The notes under the pieces: model-generated | What the model was told of the DNA's origin: nothing | Databases searched by the model: none | The model's input: only the letters and a program-made list of their open reading frames with translations | In this document: one piece after another, positions 16,830 to 25,691 of the stretch | Layout of the letters: every line of letters begins with the position of its first letter | Numbering within the stretch: the first letter of the stretch is position 1 | Origin: JAPPHA01 sp964291635 | Lineage (GTDB): Bacteria; Pseudomonadota; Alphaproteobacteria; Rhodobacterales; Rhodobacteraceae | Direction: 5' to 3' | Length of the DNA: 64,000 bases | NCBI GenBank assembly: GCA_964291635.2 | Contig: OZ219893.1 | Span: 1 to 64,000 of the forward strand | Made by a program: the position numbers and the translations under genes

Positions 16830-17678
16830 TTAACCGAAGCCTCCCTTCAAGTTGTCGATTCTGGCCGTAATCTCCGCGATTCCCGCGTCCCAGTCAGCGC
16901 TCGTCCTGGCAACGTAGTGAGCCGTAGGCAGCGCCTCTTGAAGGCAATCGATCCCGTCGAAAAGCCTTGTATCGCATACCATGGCATAGGGTTTGCCTGT
17001 CGTGTTTCGCGCTTCTTCGAATGCTTCGAGGATCTCCCGCGTGTTTGTCCCGTCGATGCGGCGTGCGGCAAATCCGAAAGCCTCGAACTTCTCCGGGACC
17101 GGCTCGACGCCCATCACGTCTTTCGCATGGCCCGAGGCCTGCATGTCGTTATTGTCAATGATGTAGACAAGGTTCGACAGATTCTGGTGCCCCGCAAACA
17201 TGGCGGCCTCCCAGACATTGCCCTCCTGCAGTTCGCCGTCGGAAAACAGGCAGTAAATGCGTTTGTCCGAGCCTCTCTTGCGCTCGGCCCAGGCAATTCC
17301 GGCGGCCTGGCTCGGACCCTGGCCAAGTGAGCCTGCGGTGATCTCAAACCCCAGTTGCCCCTCGATCGGACTTTGGTCGATCCTGGTGCCATCCGCGTTG
17401 TAGGTCTTGAGTTCATCCATCGTGTAGGAACCGTGTTCGGCCAACGCGCCGTAGGTCATGATCGCGTCGTGCCCGTTGGACAGGACAAACCGGTCATGGA
17501 ACCAACCGCTTCCATCAGGGCGCATTTCATCGAAATAAAGGCATGCGGCAATATCGGCTAGTGCTACGCCCTGCGCTGCGTAGCCGCCGCGCTGACGGCA
17601 AATCTCGAGAACGTTTCGGCGAATCCTGGCGGCGATGATTTCCAGGTCGCGGATACGGCTGGCGGTGTTCGTTCTCAT
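16830..17678 (-). CDS. transketolase, N-terminal subunit (second pair)
   Basis: 282 residues, diphosphate-binding half of transketolase. LSNGHDA at 67-73, AGSLGQGPS at about 115-123, and the thiamine diphosphate motif SDGELQEGNVWE at 146-157 (GDG is replaced by SDG but DGE is kept). Its ATG overlaps the stop of the C-subunit gene (ATGA), so here C precedes N, the reverse of most pairs. It differs clearly from the first N subunit, so this is a second enzyme rather than a recent duplicate. The substrate is unassigned. Confidence 0.92.
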   Translation of the reverse strand: MRTNTASRIRDLEIIAARIRRNVLEICRQRGGYAAQGVALADIAACLYFDEMRPDGSGWFHDRFVLSNGHDAIMTYGALAEHGSYTMDELKTYNADGTRIDQSPIEGQLGFEITAGSLGQGPSQAAGIAWAERKRGSDKRIYCLFSDGELQEGNVWEAAMFAGHQNLSNLVYIIDNNDMQASGHAKDVMGVEPVPEKFEAFGFAARRIDGTNTREILEAFEEARNTTGKPYAMVCDTRLFDGIDCLQEALPTAHYVARTSADWDAGIAEITARIDNLKGGFG

Positions 17679-18661
17679 GACAGGAGTCCCTCGATTCGAT
17701 TGGCCAGCCCTTCGCCATCCAGTCCAAGTTCAGTGCGAATGTAGGGCAGGGTGCCACCCGGTGCCCATGTATTGGGGAGACCAAGCCGTGTGATCCGTGG
17801 CCCGCCGCCGACGTCCGATACGATCTCGGCCACCAAAGACCCCAGCCCGGTGACGATCTGATGGTTTTCCACCGTGACGACATGGTCATGCGAATAGGCG
17901 AACTCGGCGATCTCGGCCTCGTTGACCGGCTTGATCGTCGGAACATGCAGCAGCGAATGGGATAGGCCCCGCGCGGCAAGAAGGTCAGAGGCTTCCAGCG
18001 CCCACTGAGTGCCGTGCCCTGTTGCGACAATGCCGACACCGGTCCCTTCCCGAAGCATGTACGTCCGGCCCAGTTCGAACGAGAACCCCGCAGGATCCAG
18101 AATTCGGGGCGTGTCACCCCGGTGACCGCGCAGATACACCAGGCCCGGCAGATCGACGGCGACATCCAGCGCCTGGCGGAAGTCGGTCGGATCCACGGGA
18201 TCGATCACCGTGGCATTCGGAATTGTGCGCACCATGCCAAGGTCTTCGGCTGCCTGGTGGTGAATGCGGGCCGGATTGGCGATGCCCGGCGTGAAACCAA
18301 CGACAATCGAGGTGTTCGGTCCGGTACCCATGCAGATCATCATCTGGTCATAGGCTCGGCGCGTGGCGTAACAGGCAAATGTCGTCGCGACCGGAACGAG
18401 GCCCGCCTTGGCGACGCCTGCTGCAACAGAAATCAGGTTCTGCTCCGCCATACCCACATCGAGGTGCTGTTCGGGAAGTTCAGCCTTCACGCGATTGACC
18501 TGGCAGTACGTACTCAGGTCCGCGCTCATGATCACGACATCCTTTCGACGAGAGCAAAGATCGAAGCTGATCGCATCAAATGGAGCGGGGTCAAACGTAC
18601 GTTCGCCAATCAACAGCATCGTGGTGTCTCCGGTACCGTAAGTTGCCATCTCATTTCTCAA
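17675..18661 (-). CDS. transketolase, C-terminal subunit (second pair)
   Basis: 328 residues. The catalytic Glu region is DVGMAEQNLISVAAGVAKAG, and the C-terminal domain contains TVENHQIVTGLGSLVAEIV. An alternative start at the second Met (MATYG, 18649) is possible because GAG lies just before it. It is the first gene of the minus-strand operon with the N subunit and an SDR. The upstream gap holds a GTAC-centred site similar to the candidate GntR operators, which may place it under the same regulator. Confidence 0.92.
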   Translation of the reverse strand: MRNEMATYGTGDTTMLLIGERTFDPAPFDAISFDLCSRRKDVVIMSADLSTYCQVNRVKAELPEQHLDVGMAEQNLISVAAGVAKAGLVPVATTFACYATRRAYDQMMICMGTGPNTSIVVGFTPGIANPARIHHQAAEDLGMVRTIPNATVIDPVDPTDFRQALDVAVDLPGLVYLRGHRGDTPRILDPAGFSFELGRTYMLREGTGVGIVATGHGTQWALEASDLLAARGLSHSLLHVPTIKPVNEAEIAEFAYSHDHVVTVENHQIVTGLGSLVAEIVSDVGGGPRITRLGLPNTWAPGGTLPYIRTELGLDGEGLANRIEGLLS

Positions 18662-19397
18662 GGTGATCCATCGTTTTGTTCTGATGATCTCAATGCAGAA
18701 AAGTCCCTGGTGACAGTCCCACGAGCGAATGTGCAGTTATGGAGCGAAAATGAAAAGTACATACATTGCTTCAAGTCTAGGCTGGTTTTGCCGTGTTCGC
18801 ATGCTCGGCGCAGGTTCCGAGACCACTTGAACGCTGTTTTCGGAAAAAATGAGTGCCTTTCGTGATCGATTGAACCCGGAGACCGCCTGGCAGTCGGCAA
18901 GCGAACAGATGTGAAGGTCATGGCGATTGATCCCGCAGTTACGACATGACCATTCCCTTGCACAGGCCGGGGTCGCCAGGGCAATCCGGATCGGCCAGGG
19001 AAGCATCCTCAACATCTTGTCCCGAGCGGGACTTTCGAACCGGCCGTTCGCCCCCGGCGAAGTCCTGCCGGATACGGCGGTCGGTGACCTCCCAAGAAAG
19101 ATCAAATTTTGACGCAATCGCAATCGGCAGGCGAGGTCGATACTCGTGTTGAATCTCGAGAATGCGCGGGAGGGGATTCGCAAACTCACCGGACCCACGC
19201 CAACGGACCCAGTTTGCCGACAACCGCGAGTCGGCGTATCCGTTGCAAGCCTGGGGCGTCCGCCAACACGTGGAGACTTGTCGGCAATTTGCAAAACTCG
19301 AGCCCATGCGCCATTGTGTCAATTGTGGGCGAACCAAGACACGGCATGAGTTGTGCGAGAAGAAAAGAGCCGAATTGACCACCGCGGAGGCTCGGGA
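18662..19397. other. 736-base gap; promoter region of the second transketolase operon and of soxY
   Basis: Divergent gap between the minus-strand transketolase operon and the plus-strand soxY. GTACATACAT at 18758-18767 (minus strand ATGTATGTAC) resembles ATGTACGTAC, the reverse complement of part of the tctC operator region, and is a possible third regulator site. GGAGG lies in front of the soxY start. No convincing gene was recognised in 18780-19390; several open frames are present but none resembles a known protein. Confidence 0.4.
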
Positions 19398-19901
19398 ATG
19401 AATAAACTGATCAACCGCAGGAAAGCTCTCCTGGGACTTTCCGCCTGTACGGGCACGATTGCTGCAATTTCCATTGGTCCCGTTCCGGCCGCATCCGCCG
19501 TTCCGGAAATGCCGGAATGGTTGCAGACTTTGGTTCGGGACAGGCTGGGAAGATCCGAATTCCTTGAAGGGCGGGTCGTGTTGGAGATGCCAAACCGGGC
19601 TGACACGGGCCTGTCCGTGCCGCTGACGGTTTCAGTTCCGGATTCGCCGATGACGGAAGCAGATCACGTCAGGAGCCTGCATGTGTTCTCGACGAGGAAT
19701 CCGCAACCGTTGATCAGCGATTACTACTTCACTCCGAGATCAGGTGTCGCCAAGGTATCGCAACGCATTCGATTGGCCCAGACCCAATATATCTACGGGT
19801 TCGCGATCATGAGCGATGAATCCGCATGGATGTGGGCAAGACATGTGACTGTTACCCTTGGAGCATGTGCGGTCGAGATATTCCTGCCGGACGCAAAGTA
19901 G
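19398..19901 (+). CDS. soxY: SoxY-like sulfur carrier subunit with unusual C-terminus
   Basis: 167 residues from the ATG at 19398, with GGAGG upstream. Twin-arginine signal RRKALLGL at 7-14, then the SoxY domain: VPLTVSVPDSP, HVFSTRNPQP, RIRLAQTQYIYGFAIMSD. In canonical SoxY the sulfur-carrying cysteine sits at the very end in GGCGG. Here the end reads TLGAC157 followed by ten more residues (AVEIFLPDAK), so the swinging arm is altered. It is expected in the periplasm as partner of SoxZ, carrying sulfur intermediates on the cysteine. It could be a specialised SoxY paralogue rather than a thiosulfate carrier. Confidence 0.85.
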   Translation: MNKLINRRKALLGLSACTGTIAAISIGPVPAASAVPEMPEWLQTLVRDRLGRSEFLEGRVVLEMPNRADTGLSVPLTVSVPDSPMTEADHVRSLHVFSTRNPQPLISDYYFTPRSGVAKVSQRIRLAQTQYIYGFAIMSDESAWMWARHVTVTLGACAVEIFLPDAK

Positions 19902-19986
19902 TCGAACGGGATGCGAGGATGGACTTTGGATTTGAACCGCGGCAAGCCCGAAACCTTGGCACGCGACATGCGGAAGGACGGTTGAA

Positions 19987-20313
19987 ATGAGCAAGGTCAG
20001 AACCCGTTTGTCTGTCCCTCCAATCGTGCAGAAGGGCGAGGTTTTTGAAGTCAAGACCCTGGTAACGCACCCGATGGAAAACGGGTTCATGTTTTCGAGG
20101 GACGGCCAGCGCATTCCCAGGCATATCATTCATCGATTCGAGGCTTCGTTCAACGGTGCACTGGTCTTCCGTGCCGACTGGCACGAAGCCGTATCCCCTA
20201 ACCCCTTCATGTCATTTCACGCATCCGTGCAGGAATCGGGAGAGTTCGACTTCAGATGGTACGACGACGACGGCACGATTCACACGGCGTCGGCCGAAAT
20301 CGAAGTTGCTTGA
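19987..20313 (+). CDS. soxZ: SoxZ, partner of the sulfur carrier SoxY
   Basis: 108 residues, typical SoxZ length: TRLSVPPIVQKGEVFEVKTL, then THPMENGF and FRADWHEAVSPNPFMSFHAS, ending in the immunoglobulin-like strand pattern FDFRWYDDDG. It has no signal of its own, as expected for co-export with Tat-exported SoxY. The SD-like GGAAGG is 11 bases upstream. It lies 85 bases after soxY and overlaps the probable TTG start of soxA. Confidence 0.93.
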   Translation: MSKVRTRLSVPPIVQKGEVFEVKTLVTHPMENGFMFSRDGQRIPRHIIHRFEASFNGALVFRADWHEAVSPNPFMSFHASVQESGEFDFRWYDDDGTIHTASAEIEVA

Positions 20314-21128
20314 AACCACGAGGTCGTCCTCGGCCTACGCGGTCGGCGCCGCCGATTTTTCTGGCATTGGGTTTCCTTGCGGCGGCCTCATCGCCGATCG
20401 CTGAAGAGCCCGACCTGTTCGGCGGCGAGTTTCCGCTGTCAGGTTATCACTACATGGGTGAACAGGTTCGCGCTCTCCAGGATGACGAATTCCTGAATCC
20501 CGGGTTGTTCGCTGTCGAATTCGGCGGGGAACTCTGGTCCACGCCGACGGGCGGCAAGGGAATGTCGTGTCAGTCCTGTCACGAGGACGCATCCGAATCG
20601 ATGCGAAGCGTTGCCGCAAGGTATCCGCAATTCGATGAAGAGTTGGGTTCACTGGTCAACCTGGAAGCGCGCATCAACGAGATGCTCACGGCCTACATGG
20701 ATGCGCCCGCCTTGCCTCAGGAATCCGACGAGCTTCTTTCGTTGACCGCGTTCGTAACCTATCAGTCCCGGGGCATCCCGATTGGCGTCGATATTTCGGG
20801 CGAAGCGGAGCGATACTGGCGGGAAGGTCACGATTTCTACATTCAGCGGCGGGGACAGTTGAACCTTGCGTGCAACCAATGCCATGATGATCTCGCCGGA
20901 TTCAATCTGCGCGGCGACAGGATCAGCCAGGGCCATGTCAACGGATTTCCCGTGTATCGGTTGATGTGGAACTCCTTGGGCTCGCGTCATCGCATGTTTC
21001 GCTGGTGTAACTGGGCTGTCCGCTCCGAACCGTATGAACTCGGCTCCAGGGAGTATCTGAGCCTGGAACTCTATCTTGCATGGCGGTCGAGCGGCCTGCC
21101 GATCGAAGCACCCGCCGTGCGGCCGTAA
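20310..21128 (+). CDS. soxA: SoxA, diheme cytochrome c of the sulfur-ligating SoxXA complex
   Basis: I place the start at TTG 20310, overlapping the soxZ stop (TTGA), because it is followed by a basic n-region and a hydrophobic stretch PPIFLALGFLAAASSPIA. An ATG at 20256 would sit inside soxZ without a signal peptide. 272 residues with heme sites CQSCH 87-91 and CNQCH 188-192, and the active-site heme-ligand cysteine Cys233 in RWCNWAVRSEPYELGS. SoxXA couples a sulfur compound to the SoxY cysteine. SoxX lies 21 kb away in this window, beyond an inserted island. Confidence 0.92.
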   Translation: MKPRGRPRPTRSAPPIFLALGFLAAASSPIAEEPDLFGGEFPLSGYHYMGEQVRALQDDEFLNPGLFAVEFGGELWSTPTGGKGMSCQSCHEDASESMRSVAARYPQFDEELGSLVNLEARINEMLTAYMDAPALPQESDELLSLTAFVTYQSRGIPIGVDISGEAERYWREGHDFYIQRRGQLNLACNQCHDDLAGFNLRGDRISQGHVNGFPVYRLMWNSLGSRHRMFRWCNWAVRSEPYELGSREYLSLELYLAWRSSGLPIEAPAVRP

Positions 21129-21192
21129 ATCGACACCGCCACGGCAGTTGACCCTGTCGGAGGAAGGCGGTCGATATGAAAGGGGAAAATCC

Positions 21193-22098
21193 ATGTCCAG
21201 ATTCCTGTCGTTGTTCGCATTCGGGTTGATCTTCGTTCCGTTTCATGCCGTCGCATTTGACGAATTGCAGGATTGTGCGACGTGCCCGCTCATGGTGAAG
21301 ATCGAAGGTGGGTCCTTTCCACGCGCAGGAAACATGAATGACACGCCCGTCACGGTGAAAATTGACTACGACTATGCGTTGTCGAGGTGCGAAGTCACGG
21401 TTGGGGAGTTTGCAGAGTTTGCGAATGCCACGGGCCTGAAGTCAAAGGGATGCCGGCTCTTCCGAACGACGGGTGATATCGACTACCCGGAAGGTGGGTG
21501 GAGCGATCCGGGATTTCGCCAGAGGGACACCCGCCCGGTTGTCTGCGTAAGCTGGGACGACGCGAATGCATATGCCGAATGGCTCTCGGAGCGCACCGGA
21601 CAGGCATATCGGCTTCCCAGCGAGAGCGAGTGGGAGTTTGCCGCCCGTGCAGGCGCCGGGCATGAGTCGCTGTGGTATGTCCGGGGCAGTCTCAAGACGG
21701 GACAAGCAAAATGTGCCACCTGCTTTGGTTCGGACGTGATGGGACGGGAGGATGAACTGACTTCGGCAAATGTCGGGGGGACGTACAGAAACCCATTCGG
21801 CCTCGCAGACATGCTGGGCAATGTGTCGGAGTGGACACTTGACTGTGGAGACGGCGAGTTGGCGGATTCACCCGTGGACGGGAGTGCCTGGCTGGGCGAA
21901 AGCTGCGTGCAGAGGGTAACCAGGGGCGGAACTTTCCACAGCGATTGGGCAGGGCTGTCGCGGTTCAGGGTTTCCAGGGATGGTGGCGAGGGCCGGAACG
22001 ATCTGGGATTCAGGGTCATGAGGGAATTGGACGCGTCCGGGAACGACCCTGCTATCGAACACTACGCTGCGAGCGGCTTCGAGTCGGTCTGCAAATGA
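21193..22098 (+). CDS. secreted SUMF1-fold (formylglycine-generating-enzyme-like) protein
   Basis: 301 residues from the ATG at 21193 (AGGGG upstream) with a signal peptide (MSRFLSLFAFGLIFVPFHAV). SUMF1 landmarks: MVKIEGGSF, CEVTVGEFAEFANATG, RLPSESEWEFAARAG, LADMLGNVSEWTLDCG, RGGTFHSDWAGLSRFRVSRD and DLGFRVMRE. The two copper-binding cysteines that true formylglycine-generating enzymes have in the last region are missing, so it is unlikely to mature sulfatases. It also acts on the wrong side of the membrane for the cytoplasmic sulfatase at 14343. It lies in the sox operon between soxA and a cytochrome c; its role there is unknown. Confidence 0.85.
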   Translation: MSRFLSLFAFGLIFVPFHAVAFDELQDCATCPLMVKIEGGSFPRAGNMNDTPVTVKIDYDYALSRCEVTVGEFAEFANATGLKSKGCRLFRTTGDIDYPEGGWSDPGFRQRDTRPVVCVSWDDANAYAEWLSERTGQAYRLPSESEWEFAARAGAGHESLWYVRGSLKTGQAKCATCFGSDVMGREDELTSANVGGTYRNPFGLADMLGNVSEWTLDCGDGELADSPVDGSAWLGESCVQRVTRGGTFHSDWAGLSRFRVSRDGGEGRNDLGFRVMRELDASGNDPAIEHYAASGFESVCK

Positions 22099-22111
22099 AA
22101 TTCGCCTGACC

Positions 22112-23419
22112 ATGCGCCGGCGATTGCTTTTCGTTACTGCCGCTCTCGTCGCAATCCTGGCTGCGGCGGTAATCTGGGCCAATAGGCACCCTGAAATTGC
22201 CCCAGTCGAACAGACTGGAGGTGCCGGGTTCGACACGGCCCAATTGCTCCTGGGTGAAGCGCTGACAGGCATAGGCGCCTGCGAAGTTTGCCACACTGCG
22301 CCGGGCGGTGCTCCTTTTGCGGGTGGACTGGCTTTGGCGACACCTTTCGGCACCATCTACTCGACCAACATCACGCCGGACGTGGCGACCGGGATAGGCA
22401 GCTGGTCGGAGGAGGCATTCAGGCGCGCCATGCGTGAGGGCGTCGACCGCAACGGGCGGCATCTTTATCCTGCCTTTCCCTATGATCATTTCACCAAGGT
22501 GACCGACGAGGACATTCGGGCGATCTACGCGCATCTCACGACGCTTGAGCCGGTGGAATATGTACCACCGGAGAACGAACTCGGATTTCCGTTCAACGTT
22601 CGGATGTTGCTCGCGGGCTGGAAACTGCTTTTCCTGGACAAGGGGGAGTTCCGGCCGGACAGTCTGCAAGACGAGGAGTGGAATCGCGGGGCCTATCTCG
22701 CGGAAGGGCTGGGACACTGCGGGGCCTGCCATTCACCGCGCAACATGTTTGGTGCGGTCAAACAGGCAGCGGCCTATGCGGGTGGCGAGGCCGAGGAGTG
22801 GCACGCGCCCGCACTCAACGAAATGTCCCGGACTCCCATTCCCTGGAACCAGCTGCAGCTCGTCAACTACCTCTTCGATGGGTGGGACGAGGAACACGGG
22901 ATTGCGGCCGGGCCGATGGCACCGGTGGTAAACCATCTCTACGACCAGTCGGAAGACGACATTTTCGCAATCGCCGCATATTTCGAATCAATTCAGCGAC
23001 GGCAACTTGCCGATGCTGAGAAAAACGCCATTCTCGAAAGAGCGCGCTCCCAGGATTGGGGGGCGGAATTCGGCTACCGGCCGGCGGAGGTTCCCGACGA
23101 TCCTGCACTCCTTCGCGGAATGGAAGTATTTGCGGACCAGTGTGCGACCTGTCACAAGAGCGGCATCGGGCAGCTTCCCGTATCGCTGGCTTTGACAGGA
23201 ACCGTCAATGCCCCGGATCCGAGAAACGTCATACACATCATTTTTGACGGAATCCGGCCTCCGCGCGGTGCCCTGCAACGGTCGATGCCGGGCTTCGGGG
23301 CCTCGATATCGGACAGCGATATCGAGGATTTGCTGAATTACATACGATGGCACTTTTCCGATCTGCCGCCGTGGCAGGACGTCAGCGGGCAAGTCGCGGC
23401 CAAGCGGGCCCACTGGTAG
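22112..23419 (+). CDS. membrane-anchored triheme cytochrome c
   Basis: 435 residues with an N-terminal anchor (LLFVTAALVAILAAAVIWA) and three heme c sites: CEVCH 57-61, CGACH 203-207 and CATCH 344-348. This is the architecture of the electron-accepting cytochrome subunit of IorAB-type, alcohol and aldehyde dehydrogenases, which passes electrons to the respiratory chain. It starts 13 bases after the SUMF1-like gene. Its natural dehydrogenase partner is most likely the IorAB pair at 37465-40214, now 14 kb downstream across the island. Confidence 0.92.
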   Translation: MRRRLLFVTAALVAILAAAVIWANRHPEIAPVEQTGGAGFDTAQLLLGEALTGIGACEVCHTAPGGAPFAGGLALATPFGTIYSTNITPDVATGIGSWSEEAFRRAMREGVDRNGRHLYPAFPYDHFTKVTDEDIRAIYAHLTTLEPVEYVPPENELGFPFNVRMLLAGWKLLFLDKGEFRPDSLQDEEWNRGAYLAEGLGHCGACHSPRNMFGAVKQAAAYAGGEAEEWHAPALNEMSRTPIPWNQLQLVNYLFDGWDEEHGIAAGPMAPVVNHLYDQSEDDIFAIAAYFESIQRRQLADAEKNAILERARSQDWGAEFGYRPAEVPDDPALLRGMEVFADQCATCHKSGIGQLPVSLALTGTVNAPDPRNVIHIIFDGIRPPRGALQRSMPGFGASISDSDIEDLLNYIRWHFSDLPPWQDVSGQVAAKRAHW

Positions 23420-24190
23420 GCAGGTCCAATCATCCGTGAATGCCTGATCCGACAAGTATGTCGCACGCATCCGTCGTTACAGCCACACCGTCAGGACCAA
23501 CGAGGACAACTGCAGCCTCGCCTGTATCATGGCATTCCTTGACTCCGAGACGGCCTCGGCACTAACCCGCATAGCCCGAAAAAATGTGCGCATGGGGCCT
23601 GACTTGTCGTATTGGTGAATGAATACAATAACATACACGACCACAAGGACCGGACCTTATGCAGACAGAGTGTACATCACCGCAACTGGAATTTGACGGC
23701 CCGGGGTAGCGCGGGGTTACGAGGATATCAACGACCATAACCGGCTACGCGATGACTCCGCACCAGTTCCTCAAACACACCGAACGCGCGAATGACCAAA
23801 CATTTTTTTCATCGGCACGATTTCTTCTTCGAATATCCCGGCCAACGGGTCCGGCCGCCGCCCCAGTGGGGCCTTTTCTGTGAGGGAAGCGTCGGATCCC
23901 GGTTGATCCGGTAGCCGCTACGGGCACTGAAGCCGGCCTTTGCAGCGGCCATTTCTGTCGAGTGAGATTTCCTGTGTTTCAGAAAGACCTCATCTGGTTG
24001 TCCGTTACATGGGTGACCGGGCACCTTGCTCCCCTTTGCTTGAGAATTGTTGCAAGGTCTTACCCAGGCAGCCGCAGACACCAAAGGAGACCCGGTAGGG
24101 GCGAAAAAAATTCCCTTCCGGCGGGTGTCAACTGCAGTCGGGCTACGCCTTCCTTGCGTTGACGGCCGCCGGACCAACCCCCTCACACCA
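23420..24190. other. 771-base spacer at the left edge of the island
   Basis: No recognisable coding sequence follows the cytochrome c stop. The segment contains one terminator-like hairpin (23860-23879) and otherwise only short open frames without family resemblance. The repeats at 24191-24391 begin at its right end. It probably represents scrambled flanking DNA of one or more insertions. Confidence 0.5.
23860..23879 (+). terminator. rho-independent-type hairpin
   Basis: GCCCC-AGT-GGGGC (23860-23872) is followed by CTTTTCT. It is compact and GC-rich with a T-rich tail on the plus strand. It could end transcription of the left sox half, although it lies about 440 bases after the cytochrome gene. 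Confidence 0.55.
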
Positions 24191-24234
24191 GACTGCCATC
24201 TTGATTGTCGCTGGACTGCCACTTTGATTGTCGC
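24191..24234. repeat. tandem 21-base units resembling an IS21-type end
   Basis: GACTGCCATCTTGATTGTCGC (24191-24211) is repeated as GACTGCCACTTTGATTGTCGC (24214-24234), differing at one position (T/C). Multiple short repeats with a TTGATTGTCGC core resemble IS21-family termini. No istA or istB gene is adjacent, so at most a solo end remains. Confidence 0.4.
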
Positions 24235-24240
24235 GCTGCA

Positions 24241-24391
24241 GGCATCCGCAAAAATGACTTCGCGCCTGGATTGGCGCACGGAAACCGGGCTCGATCCGGC
24301 CGGAAGCCGCCTTCAGCGCGTCATCGTGGCCACCAGCCGCGAAAACACCGAAAAACCGACCTCACCGCGGGTTTGACGAGCTTTGCGGGCT
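24241..24391 (+). repeat. direct repeat, left copy (IS1380-associated sequence)
   Basis: Starts GGCATCCGCAAAAATG and includes TGGATTGGCGCACGGAAACC and TTCAGCGCGTCATCGTGGCC. It matches 36650-36811 over nearly its full length, with a few substitutions and one short indel (the right copy has an extra AACCCCGCCG-like stretch). Same orientation as the right copy. At the right copy it follows a transposase C-terminus, so it is probably the 3-prime non-coding end of that element. Confidence 0.8.
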
Positions 24392-24477
24392 GGGGGATCC
24401 GGGCGGATCAACGCGCTCCCACGAGAAAGACGCGAGCATCGCGGCAGCCACTCATCTGGCAGCTGGCATAGCCGCGA

Positions 24478-25347
24478 CTAACCGATTGTCGACAGCCTTG
24501 CGTCGACTCCATAGACACGCAGTGCGGTGGCGCGTCCAATCGCGCTGGCTTCTGCTTCGCTCAGATCGGCCAGAATTCGGCGCGTCACGCCGATCCAGTC
24601 CTGGATCCCGTTGGCCGTTTCGACGACTGGCCAATCGCTGCCCCAGACCATGCGATCGGGACCAAACGCTTCCAGCACATGATCGACATAATGTTTGATC
24701 GCCTCGTAAGTGGCATCGCCCGGTGCACAGTACGCCATCACTCCGGAGAGCTTGCAGGTGACATTGGGCAATACGGCAAGGCGGCGCATATCCTCGCGCC
24801 ACGGATCGAGACCACCACCGGCAATGTCGGGCACACCACAGTGATCCAGAATCAGGGATGTGTTCTCACAGGCTACAGCAAGGTCCGCGGCAAGCGGCAG
24901 CTGCCGGGCAAGAAAGCACATGTCGAACGTCATGCCCTTGTCGCCGATTCGACGGACGTTGGCGCGAAACGTATCGCTTGTGGACATGTCATCCTCGACG
25001 ACATGCAGTATGCGCCGGAAGCCGACAGCACCGAGCGCTCGCGCTTCGTCGATCCAGGCTTCGAAGCCATCGTCGGTTTCGGGACGGCAGGTCGCAATGA
25101 GCCCGCGAATGCCGTTGGATGAAATCTTTGCCAACGCCGAGACATGACGTGTTTCGGCCTCGATGCCGGGATCGTCAGCCGCCGCCTCCATAAAGAGCGC
25201 GCCATCAATACCGAAGCCTTCGGTAAGGGTTTGATAGTCCTTCAGCGTGAATGCCTTGTCCGCCAGAGCCGGGATTCCATTTGTCCAGGAATAACTTGCA
25301 ACCTCCGGGTAGACGAGGTGCTGGTGCGTGTCGATCAATCCAATCAT
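24478..25347 (-). CDS. amidohydrolase, sugar-lactonase-like (COG3618 group)
   Basis: 289 residues from the ATG at 25347, with AAGGAG upstream. TIM-barrel metal hydrolase starting IDTHQH (Asp6, His8, His10), with RRILHVVEDD, LILDHCGVPDIAGGGLDPWR and the closing WGSDWPVVE Asp. This group includes L-fucono- and L-rhamnono-lactonases and 2-pyrone-4,6-dicarboxylate lactonase. With the neighbouring rhamnose-mutarotase-like and sugar-acid dehydratase genes, a sugar lactone is the favoured substrate. It is the last gene of the minus-strand island operon. Confidence 0.85.
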   Translation of the reverse strand: MIGLIDTHQHLVYPEVASYSWTNGIPALADKAFTLKDYQTLTEGFGIDGALFMEAAADDPGIEAETRHVSALAKISSNGIRGLIATCRPETDDGFEAWIDEARALGAVGFRRILHVVEDDMSTSDTFRANVRRIGDKGMTFDMCFLARQLPLAADLAVACENTSLILDHCGVPDIAGGGLDPWREDMRRLAVLPNVTCKLSGVMAYCAPGDATYEAIKHYVDHVLEAFGPDRMVWGSDWPVVETANGIQDWIGVTRRILADLSEAEASAIGRATALRVYGVDARLSTIG

Positions 25348-25691
25348 TCTCCGGCTCCTTCCGGGTCGTCGGTGACTTCCTGCTGCTGGTTGCCGAGCAC
25401 TGAATTCCAAATCTCGCGCAGTCCCCGGCCCGCGGATTGTGACCGCGAGAAGCCCCGTGCTCTTTGGCGATTTCAGGCACCGGTCCTGGCTGTGCACGCG
25501 CATCGGACTGGTAGCGCCTGCAAACCGGAAGCCGTCGGGTTCCAACACCCAAATGTCCCGCGAGAGCGCCGTCGTTGAGATTGGTTGCGCACGCCCGAGT
25601 GCCGTCAGACACGCAGGCCCATGCGGCCGCACGTTTGTCCCCTGTCAAACTGCGGGCAGCAGGTTTCTCACTTGCCGGTCAAGTCCCCCGC
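25348..25691. other. 344-base spacer, possible gene remnant
   Basis: On the minus strand short stretches look coding (SDGTRACATNLNDGAL, then in another frame SRDIWVLEPDGFRFAGA), vaguely like a beta-propeller strand, but they need a frame change and I cannot name a family. Probably a decayed gene between the UxaA-type dehydratase and the lactonase. Confidence 0.3.

Noticed and set aside
20256..20312. upstream ATG start for SoxA
   Set aside because: It lies inside soxZ and would place an arginine-rich extension before the signal peptide; TTG at 20310 gives a normal signal and a TTGA overlap.
21193..22098. maturation enzyme for the sulfatase at 14343
   Set aside because: The SUMF1-fold protein is exported and lacks the catalytic cysteines, while the sulfatase is cytoplasmic.
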